From NCBI GenBank assembly GCA_030068075.1, contig CM057833.1, positions 44,659,587 to 44,723,586 on the forward strand: DNA of 64,000 bases, written 5' to 3'. A program made the position numbers and the translations under genes. Below the pieces are notes generated by a model. That model was given only the letters and a program-made list of their open reading frames with translations, searched no databases and was not told where the DNA came from. This document shows, one piece after another, positions 35,200-47,625 of the stretch (its first letter is position 1; each line of letters starts with the position of its first letter). The DNA is from Paguma larvata. Its lineage: Eukaryota; Chordata; Mammalia; Carnivora; Viverridae.

Positions 35200-36075
35200 T
35201 TAACATTGTTAAAATGTCTATACTACCCAAAGTAATTTATACATTTAATACAATCCCTATCAAAATACCACCAGCATTTTTCACAGAGCTAGAAAAAATA
35301 ATTCTAAAATGTGTATGGAACCACAAAAGACCCTGAATAACCAAAGCGATCCTGAAAAAGAAAAACAAAACTGTACGCATCACAATTCCAGATTTCAAGC
35401 TATATTATAAAGCTTTAGTCATCAAAACAATATGGTACTGGCACAAAAACAGACACATAGATCACTGATTGAAACAGAATAGAAAATCTAGAAATGGACC
35501 CACAACTATATGACCAAATCATCTTCAACAAAACAGTAAAGAATTTCCAATGCAAAAAGGTCTCTTTAACAAATGGTTTTAGGAAAACTGGACGGAAGAA
35601 TGAAACAGGGCCACTTTCTTATACTATATACAAAAATAAATTCAAAATGGATCTAAGACCTAAATGTGAGATAGGAAACCGTCAAAACCCTAGAGGACAA
35701 CACACACAGCAACCTCTTTGACCTCAGCCATATCAACCTCTTTTACTAGACACATCGCCAGAGTCAAGTGAAACAAAAGCAAACACGGACTAATAGGACC
35801 TCATTAAAATAAAAAGCTTCTACATAGCAAAGGAAAATATCAACAGAACTAAACGAACCACAAGAGATTCTTAAAGTCAGAGCACAAACTGAGGGTTGAT
35901 GGAGGGAGGAGAGCGGGGGATGGGCTAGATGGGTGATGGGTATTAAAGAGGGCACTTGCTCCGATGAGCACTTGGTGTTGTAGAGAAGTGACTGAATCAC
36001 TGAATTCTACCCTTGAAACTAATATTACAGTGTATGTTCACCAAGTAGAATTTAAATAAATAAAAATTTGGAAGA
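35200..36075 (+). mobile_element. LINE-1 3' fragment, 5'-truncated and internally deleted
   Basis: The left part matches the ORF2 C-terminal region: AAAATGTCTATACTACCCAA, CAATCCCTATCAAAATACCA, AATATGGTACTGGCACAAAA, AATGGACCCACAACTATATG. At about 35860 it jumps to 3' UTR sequence (GGTGATGGGTATTAAAGAGG, GATGAGCACTTGGTGTTGTA, ACTAATATTACAGTGTATGT) and ends in an AAATAAATAAATAAATAAA tail. Stops and the deletion prevent any functional product. The 3' UTR is of carnivore type. Confidence 0.92.
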
Positions 36076-36132
36076 AAATAAATAAATAAATAAATTTTTT
36101 AAAGCTTAAAAGTTTCTATTTTAAAATTAATA

Positions 36133-36345
36133 GTAGGATGCATGGGTGGTTAAGTATTTGATTCTTGGTTTTGGCTCAGGTCATGATCTCACAGTTTCAC
36201 GAGTTCAAGTCTCACATCACACTCTGTGCTGACAGCGCAGAGCCTCCTTGGGATTCTCTCTATCCCTCTCTGCCCCTTCCCAACTCACGTTGTCTTTGTC
36301 TCTCTCAAAATAAATAAATAAACTTTAAAAAATAAAATAGAATAA
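36133..36345 (+). mobile_element. SINEC, head diverged
   Basis: GGATGCATGGGTGGTTAAGT (part of the usual head lost), TTGGCTCAGGTCATGATCTC, CACGAGTTCAAGTCTCACAT, GCTGACAGCGCAGAGCC, then AAATAAATAAATAAACTTTA. Confidence 0.93.
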
Positions 36346-37095
36346 ACAGTACCACACTGACAACCATAGAGTGAAACAGTATCTGTACATCCTGTGGTAG
36401 AACTTTCTAGAACATAATTTGACCAAAAAAAAAAAAAAATCAAAGCCTGAAAAATATACGTACATGCTGAACCAGTAATTCTGGAATTTAACTGAAGGAA
36501 ATAATCACAGATGTATATAAAAGTACATGCCCCCCAAATGCAGGTACTAACAATATGTTGCTTATTAAATTACATTACATACATATGCTAGAAAGCTTTA
36601 TAGAGATTGAAGATGTTAGAAAAAATATTTAATGAAAGAAAATAAGTACATAAGCAAAAAAAAGATTTTAAAGCAGCATGGACAGGGTAATTCTGGTTTT
36701 GAAAAATGCTCTGTTTGCATAAAGAGGATTGGTGGTGTAGACACCAAAATATTGACTGAGTTTCTTTTTTAAAAATTTTTTTAAAATGTTTGTTTATTTT
36801 TGAGAGAAAGAATATGAGTGGAGGAGGGGCAGAGAGAGAGGGACACAGAATCCGAAGCAGGCTCCAGGCTCTGAGCTGTCAGCACAGAGCCGGACAAAGG
36901 GCTGGAACCCACAAACTGTGAGATCATAACCTGAGTCGAAATCAGACACTTAACTGACTGAGCCAGCCAGGCGCACCTGACTGGGTTTGTTTCTAAGTGG
37001 TGGCATTTCAGATAATTTTTATTTTCTACTTTATGGCTTTTCCATATTTTGTAAATTTTCTACAATAAATAAATGCCATTTTTACAAATAGAAAA
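36346..37095 (+). mobile_element. Old LINE-1 3' end split by a SINEC
   Basis: GGAAATAATCACAGATGTAT, GTGGTGTAGACACCAAAATA on the left; TTTCTAAGTGGTGGCATTTC and CCATATTTTGTAAATTTTCT on the right. The phrases match the terminal part of an old L1 family. Confidence 0.65.
36765..36977 (-). mobile_element. SINEC with 12-bp target duplication
   Basis: Plus-strand reading: AAAATGTTTGTTTATTTTTG, GGAGGGGCAGAGAGAGAGGG, ATCCGAAGCAGGCTCCAGGC, GACACTTAACTGACTGAGCC, ending CCAGGCGCACC. Flanks TGACTGAGTTTC (36753-36764) and TGACTGGGTTTG (36978-36989) are the duplicated target. Confidence 0.95.
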
Positions 37096-37099
37096 GGAA

Positions 37100-39090
37100 A
37101 TTAAATATAAATAAGGATCGGGCTCTGTCAATTGTCATGGTGTGACTGTGTATCTATGCACGTGAGCACAGTCATGAGACAATGCATCTGCATACCTCGA
37201 GTCTCAGACACCCCCTCCTCAGACCCATTGATAGGGGGGATAAAGTACCTTCCCTCCCAAAGTGAGGTTATGACTGTCTTGAGTTTAGACAATTGCCAGT
37301 ACAATCTTTATCTTCAAATTTTTAAATCTATAATTTCAACATAGTCGGTGTATCTCTTAGACATCATGAAAAATTCAGACCTTGGTCTCCGGAGGTGCAG
37401 GCATCTTGGATTTAAATATTGAGGCCATGCTTCCCTGGTAATTTCTTGCAGATTTTAAATCTCCTGATTTTCTAAATAGTTTAGGAAGTCAAATCCATTC
37501 TGGCAGGCAAATCCCTGCGCTGTGTGACTGAGGCGGCTGGAGGAGGGTGAGTGCTGGTGTGATCCCAATAGAACATTGGGCTGAAGCCAGGGCACAGGAG
37601 CTACCTGCTGCTGAAATGGCTGCCTACGGTGTCTGATGTTGGGTCAGCAGACTGTGAGGCCCCGGGCTCAAGTCAGAACTGTGACGTCACTGGCCTCTGG
37701 CCTCCATACACAGAGCACCTCTATCCTTCTCCACCCCCAAGGTTCATGGCTCTATCCAGCAGAAAAGCATTAGTAACACCTACTGCTCACAGTGTGAACG
37801 TGAGGACTAAAGGAGACAGTGTGTGTAATTCACTCAGCAAGGCACACACAACACTCCCTCACCACCTCACAGCTCTGCTAACCTACTCTCTCATCCTTTG
37901 GAGCAAAGCACACTTGTCCATGCGCCAGGAACCAGGGTCCTTGAAGGAAACCTCCCTGCTCTGGCAGGGCATAGGATGGGTAGAAGAAGGCAAGAGTTTC
38001 TTTTCCCCCAGGAACTTGTAATATAGTATAGGGCTAAACACCTAATAGATGCTCAATAAATGTTTGTCTCTTTCCTTCCCCCCAATTAGATCTTACCTTC
38101 TCCTCAATTTGTATATTTTACTTCTTTTCTAGGGTTATACTTTATATCTTACATATAGTGGGGTACTTGATAATGTCTTTGGAAATGTCTATGGCAATAG
38201 AAAAAAAATGATTCATTTACATACATCTGAGCACTGGAGAACAGGGATGAGCAAGATAAAGGCATATTAGGTGCAGGGAAAAAGAAAGAAAAATGGGGGG
38301 AAACAAGGTACCTATGCATTGGGGTCATTAATAATACTAGAAGGTGAGATTTACTACCTTGCATGCAACACATTTTATGTCACCTCCTATTCATCTAGAA
38401 GTTCAAGGAGCCGTCAGAAGGACCGATGTGGCTTGAGTAAAATGGGTTCTTTCACTGAAGCCCACCACCAGAGCGGATGGAGATCCCATTTTCAGTCTCA
38501 GCCAGATAAACTGTTGATAGAATTTAGATGCCTCCCACAATGGCCGAAGGTTTGAGATGGACATAGCTAGACAAGGAGGTGAATCAGAGGCTGTTTGACT
38601 TAACAATGAGGAATTTAGTGCAATTCTGCAAGTATCTACTGGGAGCTTTCTACGTGCTGCAGGTGGGAGATACAAGAATGGCCAAATCACGGACCCTGAC
38701 TTCAAGTTACTCACAGTCTCCCGTTTTTATTTGTTTCTTTATTTAAAATTACCCCCACTTTTCATACTGGCAAGCAACCTGGGAACGCAAATGCCTAGCA
38801 TGGTTCTTCCTAGTCTACAGAAAACTGGGGAAAGGTACAAGAAAACAGTGACTGTAAGATACAAAAATGTGAAGACATTAGATTCATCCTATTAAAGCTA
38901 CACACATACACACACATATACACACGCGATCAGTAACTATAGCATGAATGATGAAAAATATACCAGGATATCATTGAACATTGAAGTGTTTTGTTCCAGG
39001 TAACATGTGACCATCAATGAAAGGCTGTAACACTCATACACCCGTCTTCTTATTTTGGCCAACAACTCACAGTGGTATTAAATACTGAGC
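37100..39090. other. Mostly unannotated intron
   Basis: 38030-38070 has an L2-like end (CTCAATAAATGTTTGTCTC). 38884-38930 is a short imperfect AC/AT-rich repeat. No exon recognised. Confidence 0.4.
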
Positions 39091-39094
39091 TGCA

Positions 39095-39230
39095 CAGGGC
39101 ACCCTTTACTAACTGAGACATCTTGGCAATTCACAGCACCTTTCCAAACCTCTGTGTCATCTTTTACAAACAAGACATAATACCTCTATTCTGCAGGCTT
39201 GTTATCAAGATTGGCTAGTTAATTAGTGCT
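39095..39230 (+). repeat. MIR SINE fragment
   Basis: CTTGGCAATTCACAGCACCT, then CCTCTGTGTCATCTTTTACA. Confidence 0.55.
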
Positions 39231-39234
39231 TTCA

Positions 39235-40090
39235 TACTCCAGAGGAGAATGCTGAGCTAGGAAGAGATTCACTGATTTATCAAAGTATGAAAGGAGATGT
39301 ATTTAAAACACTTACAATGACATCTGGAAAGACAGTGTATCACTATTGTAGTTGCTGTTGTTGTTATCATTACAGTTCACCCTGCGCTTCTGTAGTTGGG
39401 TGACAATTCTGATTCAGGCCTTCTCTCAGCAAACCCAGAGCTCTTTCCATGCCGCTCGTCATGTAGCCCACAGGATCTCTGTGCATGTTTCCCCAGACAG
39501 AACTCTCTCCCCTGAGAGGAGGGTTGCTTGGGGCTCTCACCCTGATCCAGTCTCTCACTTCCTACGATACATATTCCTTTACTGTGCCCAGAACTATTAA
39601 TGCTGCTCTGTGTGATGCCGCCACTGAGAAGTACTCCAGAGAAGCACAAAGAACCATCACATCAGTGCTGAGCCTAATTACAATATTACCCTTTTGATAC
39701 AAATGGCTCTGGTAAGGAGTATCTTTGTAAAAAGAGAAGTACTATTAAATAACCATGGCACAGTCCCGGCAATGTGTTCTAAATTAAAATTTAAAAGCGA
39801 TGCGTGCAAGAGAAAAACAATAAACAGGAGACCCACAGAAACCAATCAGCCATCTAAATACAAGTGGAAACACCCAAAAGGACAGCTCTGATTTTTCAAA
39901 TGTAACGGCCTCTGGAATTTGCATGAGAATTTTCAGAAGTGTCTTTCTCCATTACTCAGCTGACCCTTAAAACTACAGGAAGCTCCCAGAGCACATTAAT
40001 ATTTGTGACTTACAATGCACGTATGTCACAGGCCTCTGTGCAAGGACAAAGAACGTACAGTAGGGAAATGCCCTGACCTTGCTCTACTTT
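39235..40090. other. Unannotated intron
   Basis: No repeat or exon recognised. Overlapping open frames on both strands at 39352-39697 show no family. Confidence 0.35.
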
Positions 40091-40094
40091 TTCC

Positions 40095-40285
40095 TTTTCC
40101 ATAGCACTGACTGCCTTCTAACAGAGTATATGATTTACATATATCTATTGCTTTCTCTCCATCTCCCACATTGGAACATAAACTCTACAAGGTAGGGACC
40201 TCCCTTTTATTGGCCCATGTATGCACATCCCTGAGAATACTCCTTGGCACATAGTAGGTCCTCGATGAATATTTGTCGAATAAGT
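40095..40285 (+). repeat. LINE-2 3' end
   Basis: CATAAACTCTACAAGGTAGG, CTTGGCACATAGTAGGTCCT, then GATGAATATTTGTCGAATAA. Confidence 0.82.
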
Positions 40286-40314
40286 CGATTGACAAAAACT
40301 TAAGAGTAGTCCTG

Positions 40315-40470
40315 GTTAAGTGACCTAATCTCCCTGAATTCCAGTCACTTCATCTGTACAATAATAAAATATAACAGATGGACAGTAAGAAGTTTATGAG
40401 AAAAATATATGGAAGCACTGACCACACAGTGTCTGGGAATTAGTGCTCAACGAATGGCAGCAATGAGTAA
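40315..40470 (+). repeat. MIR SINE
   Basis: GGTTAAGTGACCTAATCTCC, CTTCATCTGTACAATAATAA, then GTGTCTGGGAATTAGTGCTC. Confidence 0.75.
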
Positions 40471-40664
40471 TACAATTCCACAGAGCGGAATATTTATCTT
40501 CAAAGTTTATAACAAACACTTCTGCATCCCATCTCAAAAGTCAGTCATGAAAGAGCAGTGAGGAAGACCCAGAGATTATCCACTGTGCTCAGCCTGCTCT
40601 CCCATAGGGCTCATCATGGCATCAGAATGAGAAAATTAGAAGACTCCTTAGTAATCACCCAGAA

Positions 40665-40862
40665 CAGAGCCAGCAAAGTATGGCTCATGAACTAGAAACT
40701 TATGTTGACAAATAAAGTTTTACTGGAACTCAGCCAACCTCATTTGTTTACATATTGTGTGTGAGGTGGCTTTCACAGGATGGCAAAATTAAATCCTTGT
40801 GAGAGCCCACGTGGCCCACCATGTTTACTATCTGGACCTTTAATAACAAGTCCGTGGAATGA
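40665..40862 (-). mobile_element. hAT-type DNA transposon fragment
   Basis: Reverse-oriented and internally shortened relative of the element at 24185: CAAAGTATGGCTCATGAACT, AAATAAAGTTTTACTGGAAC, TCATTTGTTTACATATTGTG, TTTACTATCTGGACCTTTAA. Confidence 0.75.
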
Positions 40863-41134
40863 CTATCAGGTAAGGAAAGAGAGTCCCAGAGAGAAGCAGA
40901 TGAGCCACACCCAAGGTCACACTGCATATTTAGGCTCTGCAACGTTGAGACCAGGGCTCACAATCCCTTCAGAAGCCCAAAGTGTGGCTGATGACCCCTC
41001 AGTCATGGGACTGGTCTACATGACAACAACCCTCAACACAGTTTGATTTCCCCCAGTGGAGAGCAAAGAGTGATCACTTGCTTGCCGGAGGCCCTAACTA
41101 TACCCATAAAGGGGAGAAATACCAACACCAGGAA

Positions 41135-41355
41135 TTGGAAAGAACATGGGCCTTACCACTCTCTCATGCTGGGGTCAGTTCCCAGCTCTGCAATTGGTTC
41201 GATATTTAGCCGTGTGCAAGTCCCTGAACCTCTCTGTGCCTCAGTTTTCTCATCTGTTTAATGGGAATAACCATACTCTATTAGTTGAGCTCTTAGGGGG
41301 TTGAAAGAAAGGAGACCAAGCGTGTACAAGCAGGTAGCACAGAAAATGCTACCTC
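41135..41355 (+). repeat. MIR SINE
   Basis: GAACATGGGCCTTACCACTC, TTCCCAGCTCTGCAATTGG, CTCTGTGCCTCAGTTTTCTC, then CATCTGTTTAATGGGAATAA. Confidence 0.88.
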
Positions 41356-41359
41356 TTCA

Positions 41360-42470
41360 CCTCCTTGAAGACTAAAATTGATAAAATGATTCATTAAGGG
41401 AAAGATATTACATTTCTGAGTTTACCAAATCTGCTCGAAAACACTGATGGTCTCACTTTCCAGGGTAATAGGGACATCCTTTTTTCTCCTGTCATGAATT
41501 ATGCCCTGTCGAAATTATCTTACAGACACAGCTTCCTGACAGTACCAATTTCTAAAAATATGTTGGTTTTGAGCTATAAATTGATTCTTTATTGTGAAAA
41601 ATTAAAATCCAACATCATCCAACAAGACACTAAACATACAGAGAGCCAATTTTTCCCCTTAGATGTTCAGTCTCTTTGATATTAAAATGGATCTGGGGCT
41701 GTTGTCAGGCACAGGGGAGCCTGAACACTGAAGCAGAGGACCAGGGAGCAGGAGATAGTACAGAGGGAACAGGCTGTAGCAGAAAAGAAAGGCAAAATAA
41801 GGAGGCAGAGGGAGGGAAGAGGACATTTCCTACTTCCTGTTTTGTGAGTGTCAGAGAGCGACCCCGGTGAGCCCTGACGGATGTTCAATCCTAGGTGCCC
41901 TGCCTATGATTTGCTGGAAGGTGCCAGGCATCACTTCTCTTTGCATCCTAGGTTTCTTCATTTGTAAATGAGTAGGTTAGCCAATGTACAAGGGACCTTC
42001 CAGCCATGACATCCTAGGACTGGGTTAATTCAGACCCAGGTACATTGGTCTTTCTGTACTCACTGTCTGCATGGCAGAATGAACATCTTTGGTATGTAGC
42101 ATCTTAGTCTACACAATCTGGCCCAGGTGATCAGCATTTCATTCTAAATTGACTTATTAATTATCTCCTTGTTCCTTCCTTTCCTCCCTTTTGTTCTACT
42201 CCTCTCTGGATTGCCTTCCCTTCTTCCTTCAGTGTCCAACCAGCATTTCTGTCACATGCCAGGGCTTACGGGAGGCCCTGCAGATATGACAATGGATGAG
42301 ACAAGGCACCTCATGTAGTGGGTCGTCTGATGGGAGCATGATGCTGTGCCATGATTAGGGTGAGCAGAGGAAGCTGTGGGAACTTTACAAAAGTATTTCT
42401 TAATTCTGCTAAGAGGATATAAGCAGGTCTTTACCAAGGAAGGGACAATACAGGTGATGATATAATATTA
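41360..42470. other. Unannotated intron
   Basis: Nothing recognised. A short L2/old-repeat phrase near 42240-42310 (CATGCCAGGGCTTACGGGAG) is uncertain. Confidence 0.35.
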
Positions 42471-42474
42471 TTTA

Positions 42475-42690
42475 ATATCTAGAGCTTTGTATCATACCAG
42501 GCACTATTCTAAGTCTTAAGGGATTAAATTAAATCCTCATTTAATCTTGCACCAACCCTAAGATATAGGTACTTTTTCCCGTCTTACAGATGAGTGAAAG
42601 AGGCACAAGGTCATTAAGAAAAATTGCTTTACAATCACGCAACTGGTCAGGAATAGATCCAAAATAGTCTGGGTCTTGAATCCATGTTCC
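42475..42690 (-). repeat. MIR SINE, antisense
   Basis: TCATACCAGGCACTATTCTA, then AATCCTCATTTAATCTTGCA and GTCTTACAGATGAGTGAAAG. Confidence 0.82.
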
Positions 42691-42899
42691 TTCCACTATG
42701 TCTACTCTCTCTGGTGCCTATACCGCACTTGCAAGGAGCGTGGCTGTGGATTCAGACAGACTCGACGGGAGTCCTGCTAAGAGGATGAAATGCATGAAGC
42801 ACTTAGTTTAAGGAAGGACCTGACCCAGAGAAAGGTCTTGATAAATCTAAGTGTTGTGCTGTGCGGCTGTTGGTATCACTGCTGACATTACTGGACCCT

Positions 42900-43535
42900 T
42901 AAAAAATGAGATATTTACTGTGTGAAGAAGAGCAAAGGAGACTATGAGTGGAGGGGTTGCCCTGAGAAAATTATGAAAGCTGGGCAGTGCGTGGTGTGTG
43001 CAGGAAGTGGCAAGATAGTACCCCTAGCATTCTGCTCATCCATTGATGATACTTCCAGATCTGCTACATACAGCTGGGCAGCGTGTACACTGCATAGCTT
43101 CCAGGGCAACGAGACACACTGCGGTCATCAAAAATGAATATATTTATTATAGCAACAGTTTTCCAGCAAATGGCAATGAGTCTTAAATAAAGGCACCTTT
43201 TCCTGAATTACACAACAACATCTTAAGAACTAAGAGTGGCCTGACAGTCACTGTACCTACTTCTCTGTATATCTAGAGCAGCTTCAGGGACATGAGTACA
43301 TTGAATAATAACTGAGACTATAATGGACATGATTCAACCAAAACCCTTTGGTCCAACATTCCACGCCTTGCAGTCTGGCCCCTGCTTACCGTGTGCATTT
43401 TCTCTCTCACTGACAGTAATTATGCATCCTCAGATCTGGAACAACTGACATCTCACTCTTCCTCATGCCTACCCTCTTTCATAACTTTCCTGAAACCCAG
43501 GTTTAGTAAACACTGCCTATAATTCCCTTGGCCTG
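42900..43535. other. Unannotated intron
   Basis: No recognised element. Confidence 0.35.
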
Positions 43536-43539
43536 GACA

Positions 43540-43875
43540 CCGGTCCTCTAATATCTCCAACTTCAAATCCTGTTCCATTTTTCAAGGTTCAGTCCCTTCT
43601 TCCTAAATCATTCCATATATATTTTTTGGAGGGAAGAAATAATTTTTCCCTTTAAATTAACTCTCATGGTAATTTTCATCTTTCTCTTATTATATTCATT
43701 ATTCTTGCTTTGAGCTTTTAGTTATTTATACATAGCTTATTTCCAAGGGCAAATGTTCGTCAAAGGAAAGGTTTCAGGCTGGTTCATCTCTATCCACCAA
43801 GAAGAATTCCCCTTTCACCCAATAAGCACTTGTGGAATGGATGGATGAATGAATGAATGAATGAATGAATGAATT
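43540..43875 (+). repeat. LINE-2 3' end followed by (GAAT)n
   Basis: TTTTTCAAGGTTCAGTCCCT and later TTATTATATTCATTATTCTT fit an L2 3' region, ending with CAATAAGCACTTGTGGAATG. 43837-43874 is a short GAAT tetranucleotide array grown from the TGAATGAA tail. Confidence 0.65.
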
Positions 43876-43879
43876 GGTA

Positions 43880-44745
43880 TATGAATCAATGAAAATGGTG
43901 GCATGGTCTAGACAGGGGTTCTTAGTCTTGTCTGATCAAACACCTTCTTTTTATAACAAATATTTTGTAATTCTTCCTTTATTACCTGCAAATGATTATA
44001 TAATCAATCTATCTACACACATAAAGTTTAAGCATATCAAAATGTCCTAAATTATAACATAAAGAAATAAAAGATGATAAAAAAATGTGAATGTCTACAT
44101 ATAAATGCTCAGTTACAACTACAATAGAAGAATATAACAACACTGTTGTATGTTTACTTTTTCTTATAATGAATAAATTTGGGTTTAAGAAGTGTTCGAT
44201 TCAGTATTGTTGACATTCTTTCTTTACATCTGACATTTTTAAGGAAGGGCCAAATGAGTTGAGCTGTAGAGAACATGACAGGTACACCTGAAAGTGGGAT
44301 ATCCGTGCCATGTTGGTAAGTCAGACATGAAGAGCATTATACTGTATGGTTTTCCAAAATGATGAACAACTCTTGATGGGGCTCCAACTAAACAAAGTAC
44401 ATCTTTCTTGGAGTTTAGTTGCATTTCTGGAACATTCACTTTATGGATATGATACAAAAATATTTTCCTTTTTTGTAGAATTGGGTTTTAGATTCATTTA
44501 ATTTTAAATAGGTGTGTTATCTACATGAATGAATCGTAAGACATTTGAAGGTTGTATAGCACGGAAACACTTTTGTGGTATGTGACTGGCCTGTCTTCTG
44601 TAAAACGTCTAGCATTCTTGGCTCCTAACAAATTCCTGCATTACTACCCTCTCCCCCAAAAGTTGTAACCACATAATGCCTACATAAAGTTCCAAAACAC
44701 TCCGTACAGGGAAAGACCCAGGGAAGTGAAGACTCTCTGTAGTAA
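43880..44745. other. Unannotated AT-rich intron
   Basis: No recognised element or exon. Confidence 0.35.
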
Positions 44746-44749
44746 AAGA

Positions 44750-44925
44750 AAGAAAACAAGCTCAGGCATTATAAAATGTGAATTTGAATTCAATTCTTGC
44801 TAAACATAATGGTCTTGGGCAAGCCACTTATCCTACTTGTACCTTAGTAGTCTCATCTGTAAAAGGGGGTAATAAAACCTTCCAGAATGAAATGAGACAG
44901 GACACACAAAAGCATGCTGTAAACC
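44750..44925 (+). repeat. MIR SINE
   Basis: GTCTTGGGCAAGCCACTTAT, TTAGTAGTCTCATCTGTAAA, then GGGGGTAATAAAACC. Confidence 0.82.
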
Positions 44926-44929
44926 ATAC

Positions 44930-45735
44930 GGTCCTGCTTAGAGGCTAGTTTGTAGGTAGTCTTGTGAGAATTCTGTGTACTGTTCCAGCGGCTCCCAGGA
45001 TGACAGGGATGCCCCACGGACTCCCAGGTCTCAGCATCCTGCTCTATAGCCCCTTTATCTTCCTGGTCTCCCTCTCCAGGGCGGCTTTCCTTTCCTCTCC
45101 CTCAGTAGCTCTCCCCAAACCCCAAGCAAAACATCCATTTCAAATTGAAGGAGGAATAATCCTTTCTTTGATGAGATACAAATAGAGTGGCATCTGGTTT
45201 TCACCGAAAAAAAATTATTAAATCAGCCCTGAAATTTAAATGCAACCATTGCATTAAAAATGCCATTTCCTCTATATTATGAGGGACAATATTCAATCTT
45301 GGGTCAACTCTACCTCTCCCCTGCTATGCCCTAGTTATTTATTGTTTGTAGATTTGCTGATTTTTAATCACTAAGTCAATTTATTTTTTGTGCAATATGC
45401 ATTACTGAGCCCCTACTACGTGGGAGGCATTGTGCTAGCTTGGTAGACCACAGTGATGAACAAGAAGATACGGCCTTGCTCATCTGTGTGTTTATAGAAG
45501 TGCTCAATACTTGTTTTCTACAGAGACAAATGAACACATGGATCTTTCTCTTTAAGACCTTCGTGCATTTATAACTACTGTTTGTTTGGTTTTTTTTCAG
45601 TCCTCTCTAACTTACTCCTCCACTGCCAAGTCAGTGTGTCCTCTCCTGTGAAAAATTCCTAAATATTCTAGCAAAGCTTGTTCTTAATCCCCTGAGTACT
45701 GACAACTACATCGACCACTGTATCTTACCAATTGT
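44930..45735. other. Unannotated intron
   Basis: 45390-45500 carries an old-repeat phrase (AGCCCCTACTACGTGGGAGG) of the unassigned class seen near 13.65 kb. No exon. Confidence 0.35.
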
Positions 45736-45739
45736 CAGT

Positions 45740-46010
45740 TCACATTGTGAGCCTGGCCAAACCAGACTGTGAACACCTCAGGGGCAAGGACCACGTCTCT
45801 TTCATCTTTGAATCCCCAGGAAAGAGAGCATCACGTGGCACAGAGAAGACATCCGATCCACTCGTGACTAACCACAGACTGGTTACACTGCCAACATTCC
45901 ATCCACAAGACCATTCCAGCTGTAACTGCACTCCCTGGACCTTCCCTCAGGAAAGGTCATCAGAACGAAAATGAATAACGGTGACAATAAAACAGCGAGA
46001 ATACTGAATC
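45740..46010 (+). repeat. LINE-2-like 3' end
   Basis: GTGAACACCTCAGGGGCAAG, then GACCACGTCTCTTTCATCTT and TGAATCCCCAGG. Confidence 0.55.
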
Positions 46011-46052
46011 TGCTCTAATATATATAAGAGAATGTCATTTATAAAATTTGAT

Positions 46053-46424
46053 ATTGCTGTGGTCTGAATGTTTGTGTCCCCTCCCCCAAATTCGTGTGTT
46101 GAAATTTTAAGCCACAATGTGATGGTGTCAGGAGGGAGGACCTTTGGGAGGTGATGAGGTCATGGGAATGGAGCCCTCATGAATGATATTAGTGTCCTGA
46201 TAAAAGAGGCTCTAGAAAGCATCCTGACCTCTTCCACCATGTGAGGACATGCAGCAAAAAGGCACCATCTCTGAGGAAATGGGCTCTCTCCAGATGAATT
46301 TGCTGGGGCCATCGTATTGGGCTCCCATCCTCCAGAACTGTGAGAAATAAATGTTTTCTATTTATAAGTCCCCTCTTTTATGGTATTTTTGTTCTAACAA
46401 CCTAAACAGACTAAGGCAGGTATA
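46053..46424 (+). mobile_element. MLT1-type solo LTR (ERVL-MaLR)
   Basis: An old LTR of about 370 bp, without internal sequence on either side. Diagnostic phrases are TGTGGTCTGAATGTTTGTGT at the start, AGGACCTTTGGGAGGTGATG, GGTCATGGGAATGGAGCCCT, CACCATGTGAGGACATGCAG and CCAGAACTGTGAGAAATAAA. It ends near CTAAACAGACTAAGGCA. A clean 5-bp target duplication is not obvious. It is a non-coding ancient relic and has no open frame of note. Confidence 0.9.
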
Positions 46425-46454
46425 TCATTATTGGTGCTTGCTATCTTACCAGCA

Positions 46455-46630
46455 TCAAGCATGCTGGACCAGACCGCCTGGGTTTGAATCTCAGCTCTGC
46501 TACTTATTTATGGTGTGACTTAATTTGGATCTCAGTTTTCTCAACTGGAAAACGGTAATAATAATGGCACCGACTTCACAAAATTACTGTAATGTACCTC
46601 AGATGGTACATGTAATAGTTCCAAATCAGT
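46455..46630 (+). repeat. MIR SINE
   Basis: CGCCTGGGTTTGAATCTCAG, CTCTGCTACTTATTTATGG, then CTCAGTTTTCTCAACTGG. Confidence 0.88.
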
Positions 46631-46634
46631 GTTG

Positions 46635-47615
46635 GTTAAACGAAATGAACAAGTGAAATTCACATGTGATTACGGCAACGAGACGTTACATCATCTTGAA
46701 AAGTTGATGCAGACAACCGCCCTCTGTCTTGAGAAACAGACGTATTGTCAGGTTCCTGCAATATTTACGATTTTTATAGCATAACATTATAATAATTCTA
46801 TGGAATAAAACTGTTAATCAGGAGAGAGTCCCTGAGTTTCTCTGGAAAGACAGATTTGAAATTGGAAGCTTTGTTCTGAGTCTACAGCCAAGTCAGAGGC
46901 ACTCCCAAAATCTGTTTCCTTTTCTGTGAAATGAAGGTGACATCACTCCTGCTTTAGTATCCACTGGTCTGATTTGAGGCCCTAGTAACGCTGATATGAA
47001 ACCACTTATACTCCGGATTTGCTACTGTTTCTATTATTAGCAACAACAATGAGTTTATATATGACATTTCCTGCATTCTCACTGATCCCTCTGACACATT
47101 ATCAATACCTAGATATCTGAAAATATGAACAGCTTTTCAATATTGATTTATTCCCGGCAACATGCTAATAATAAAACAGAAGTACTCATATAAGGATTGG
47201 GATCAAGAACCCTTTGAAATTCAAGACAAGGTGTAAATTGCTGCAAAGGGTCTCTTTAATTGGGATCAAAACATTTTTGACAGCTTTTGGATTTTAAAAT
47301 TCTAGCTATTGTCACGTTCTGCAAATGTTTCTTTTTTTGGTTTGAAAAAAAATGCAGTCAAGCTTGAGCAGGAATACTTTAGATATGATAAACAACTAAA
47401 ATTTGTCATTCCAAATGACAAAAACCCAGTTTTCCACTTCGTTGATATGTAGGACAAAATACTTCACTTAAACTCTTATCCTGCACAATTCAGTTGGTCC
47501 CATGCTGGGCAACAACAAAGGTTTAGTAAACTGTTCCTGCTCATAATCTCCAATGGCATTTGAAAAACCTCCATTTATCTGAAGATAAATCACATCAACA
47601 GGGATGACTTTAAGG
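46635..47615. other. Single-copy-looking intron
   Basis: 47200-47470 is AT-rich and complex (for example CTGCAAAGGGTCTCTTTAAT) and a candidate conserved non-coding element, judged by texture only. No repeats recognised. Confidence 0.35.
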
Positions 47616-47625
47616 AAGAAACAGA

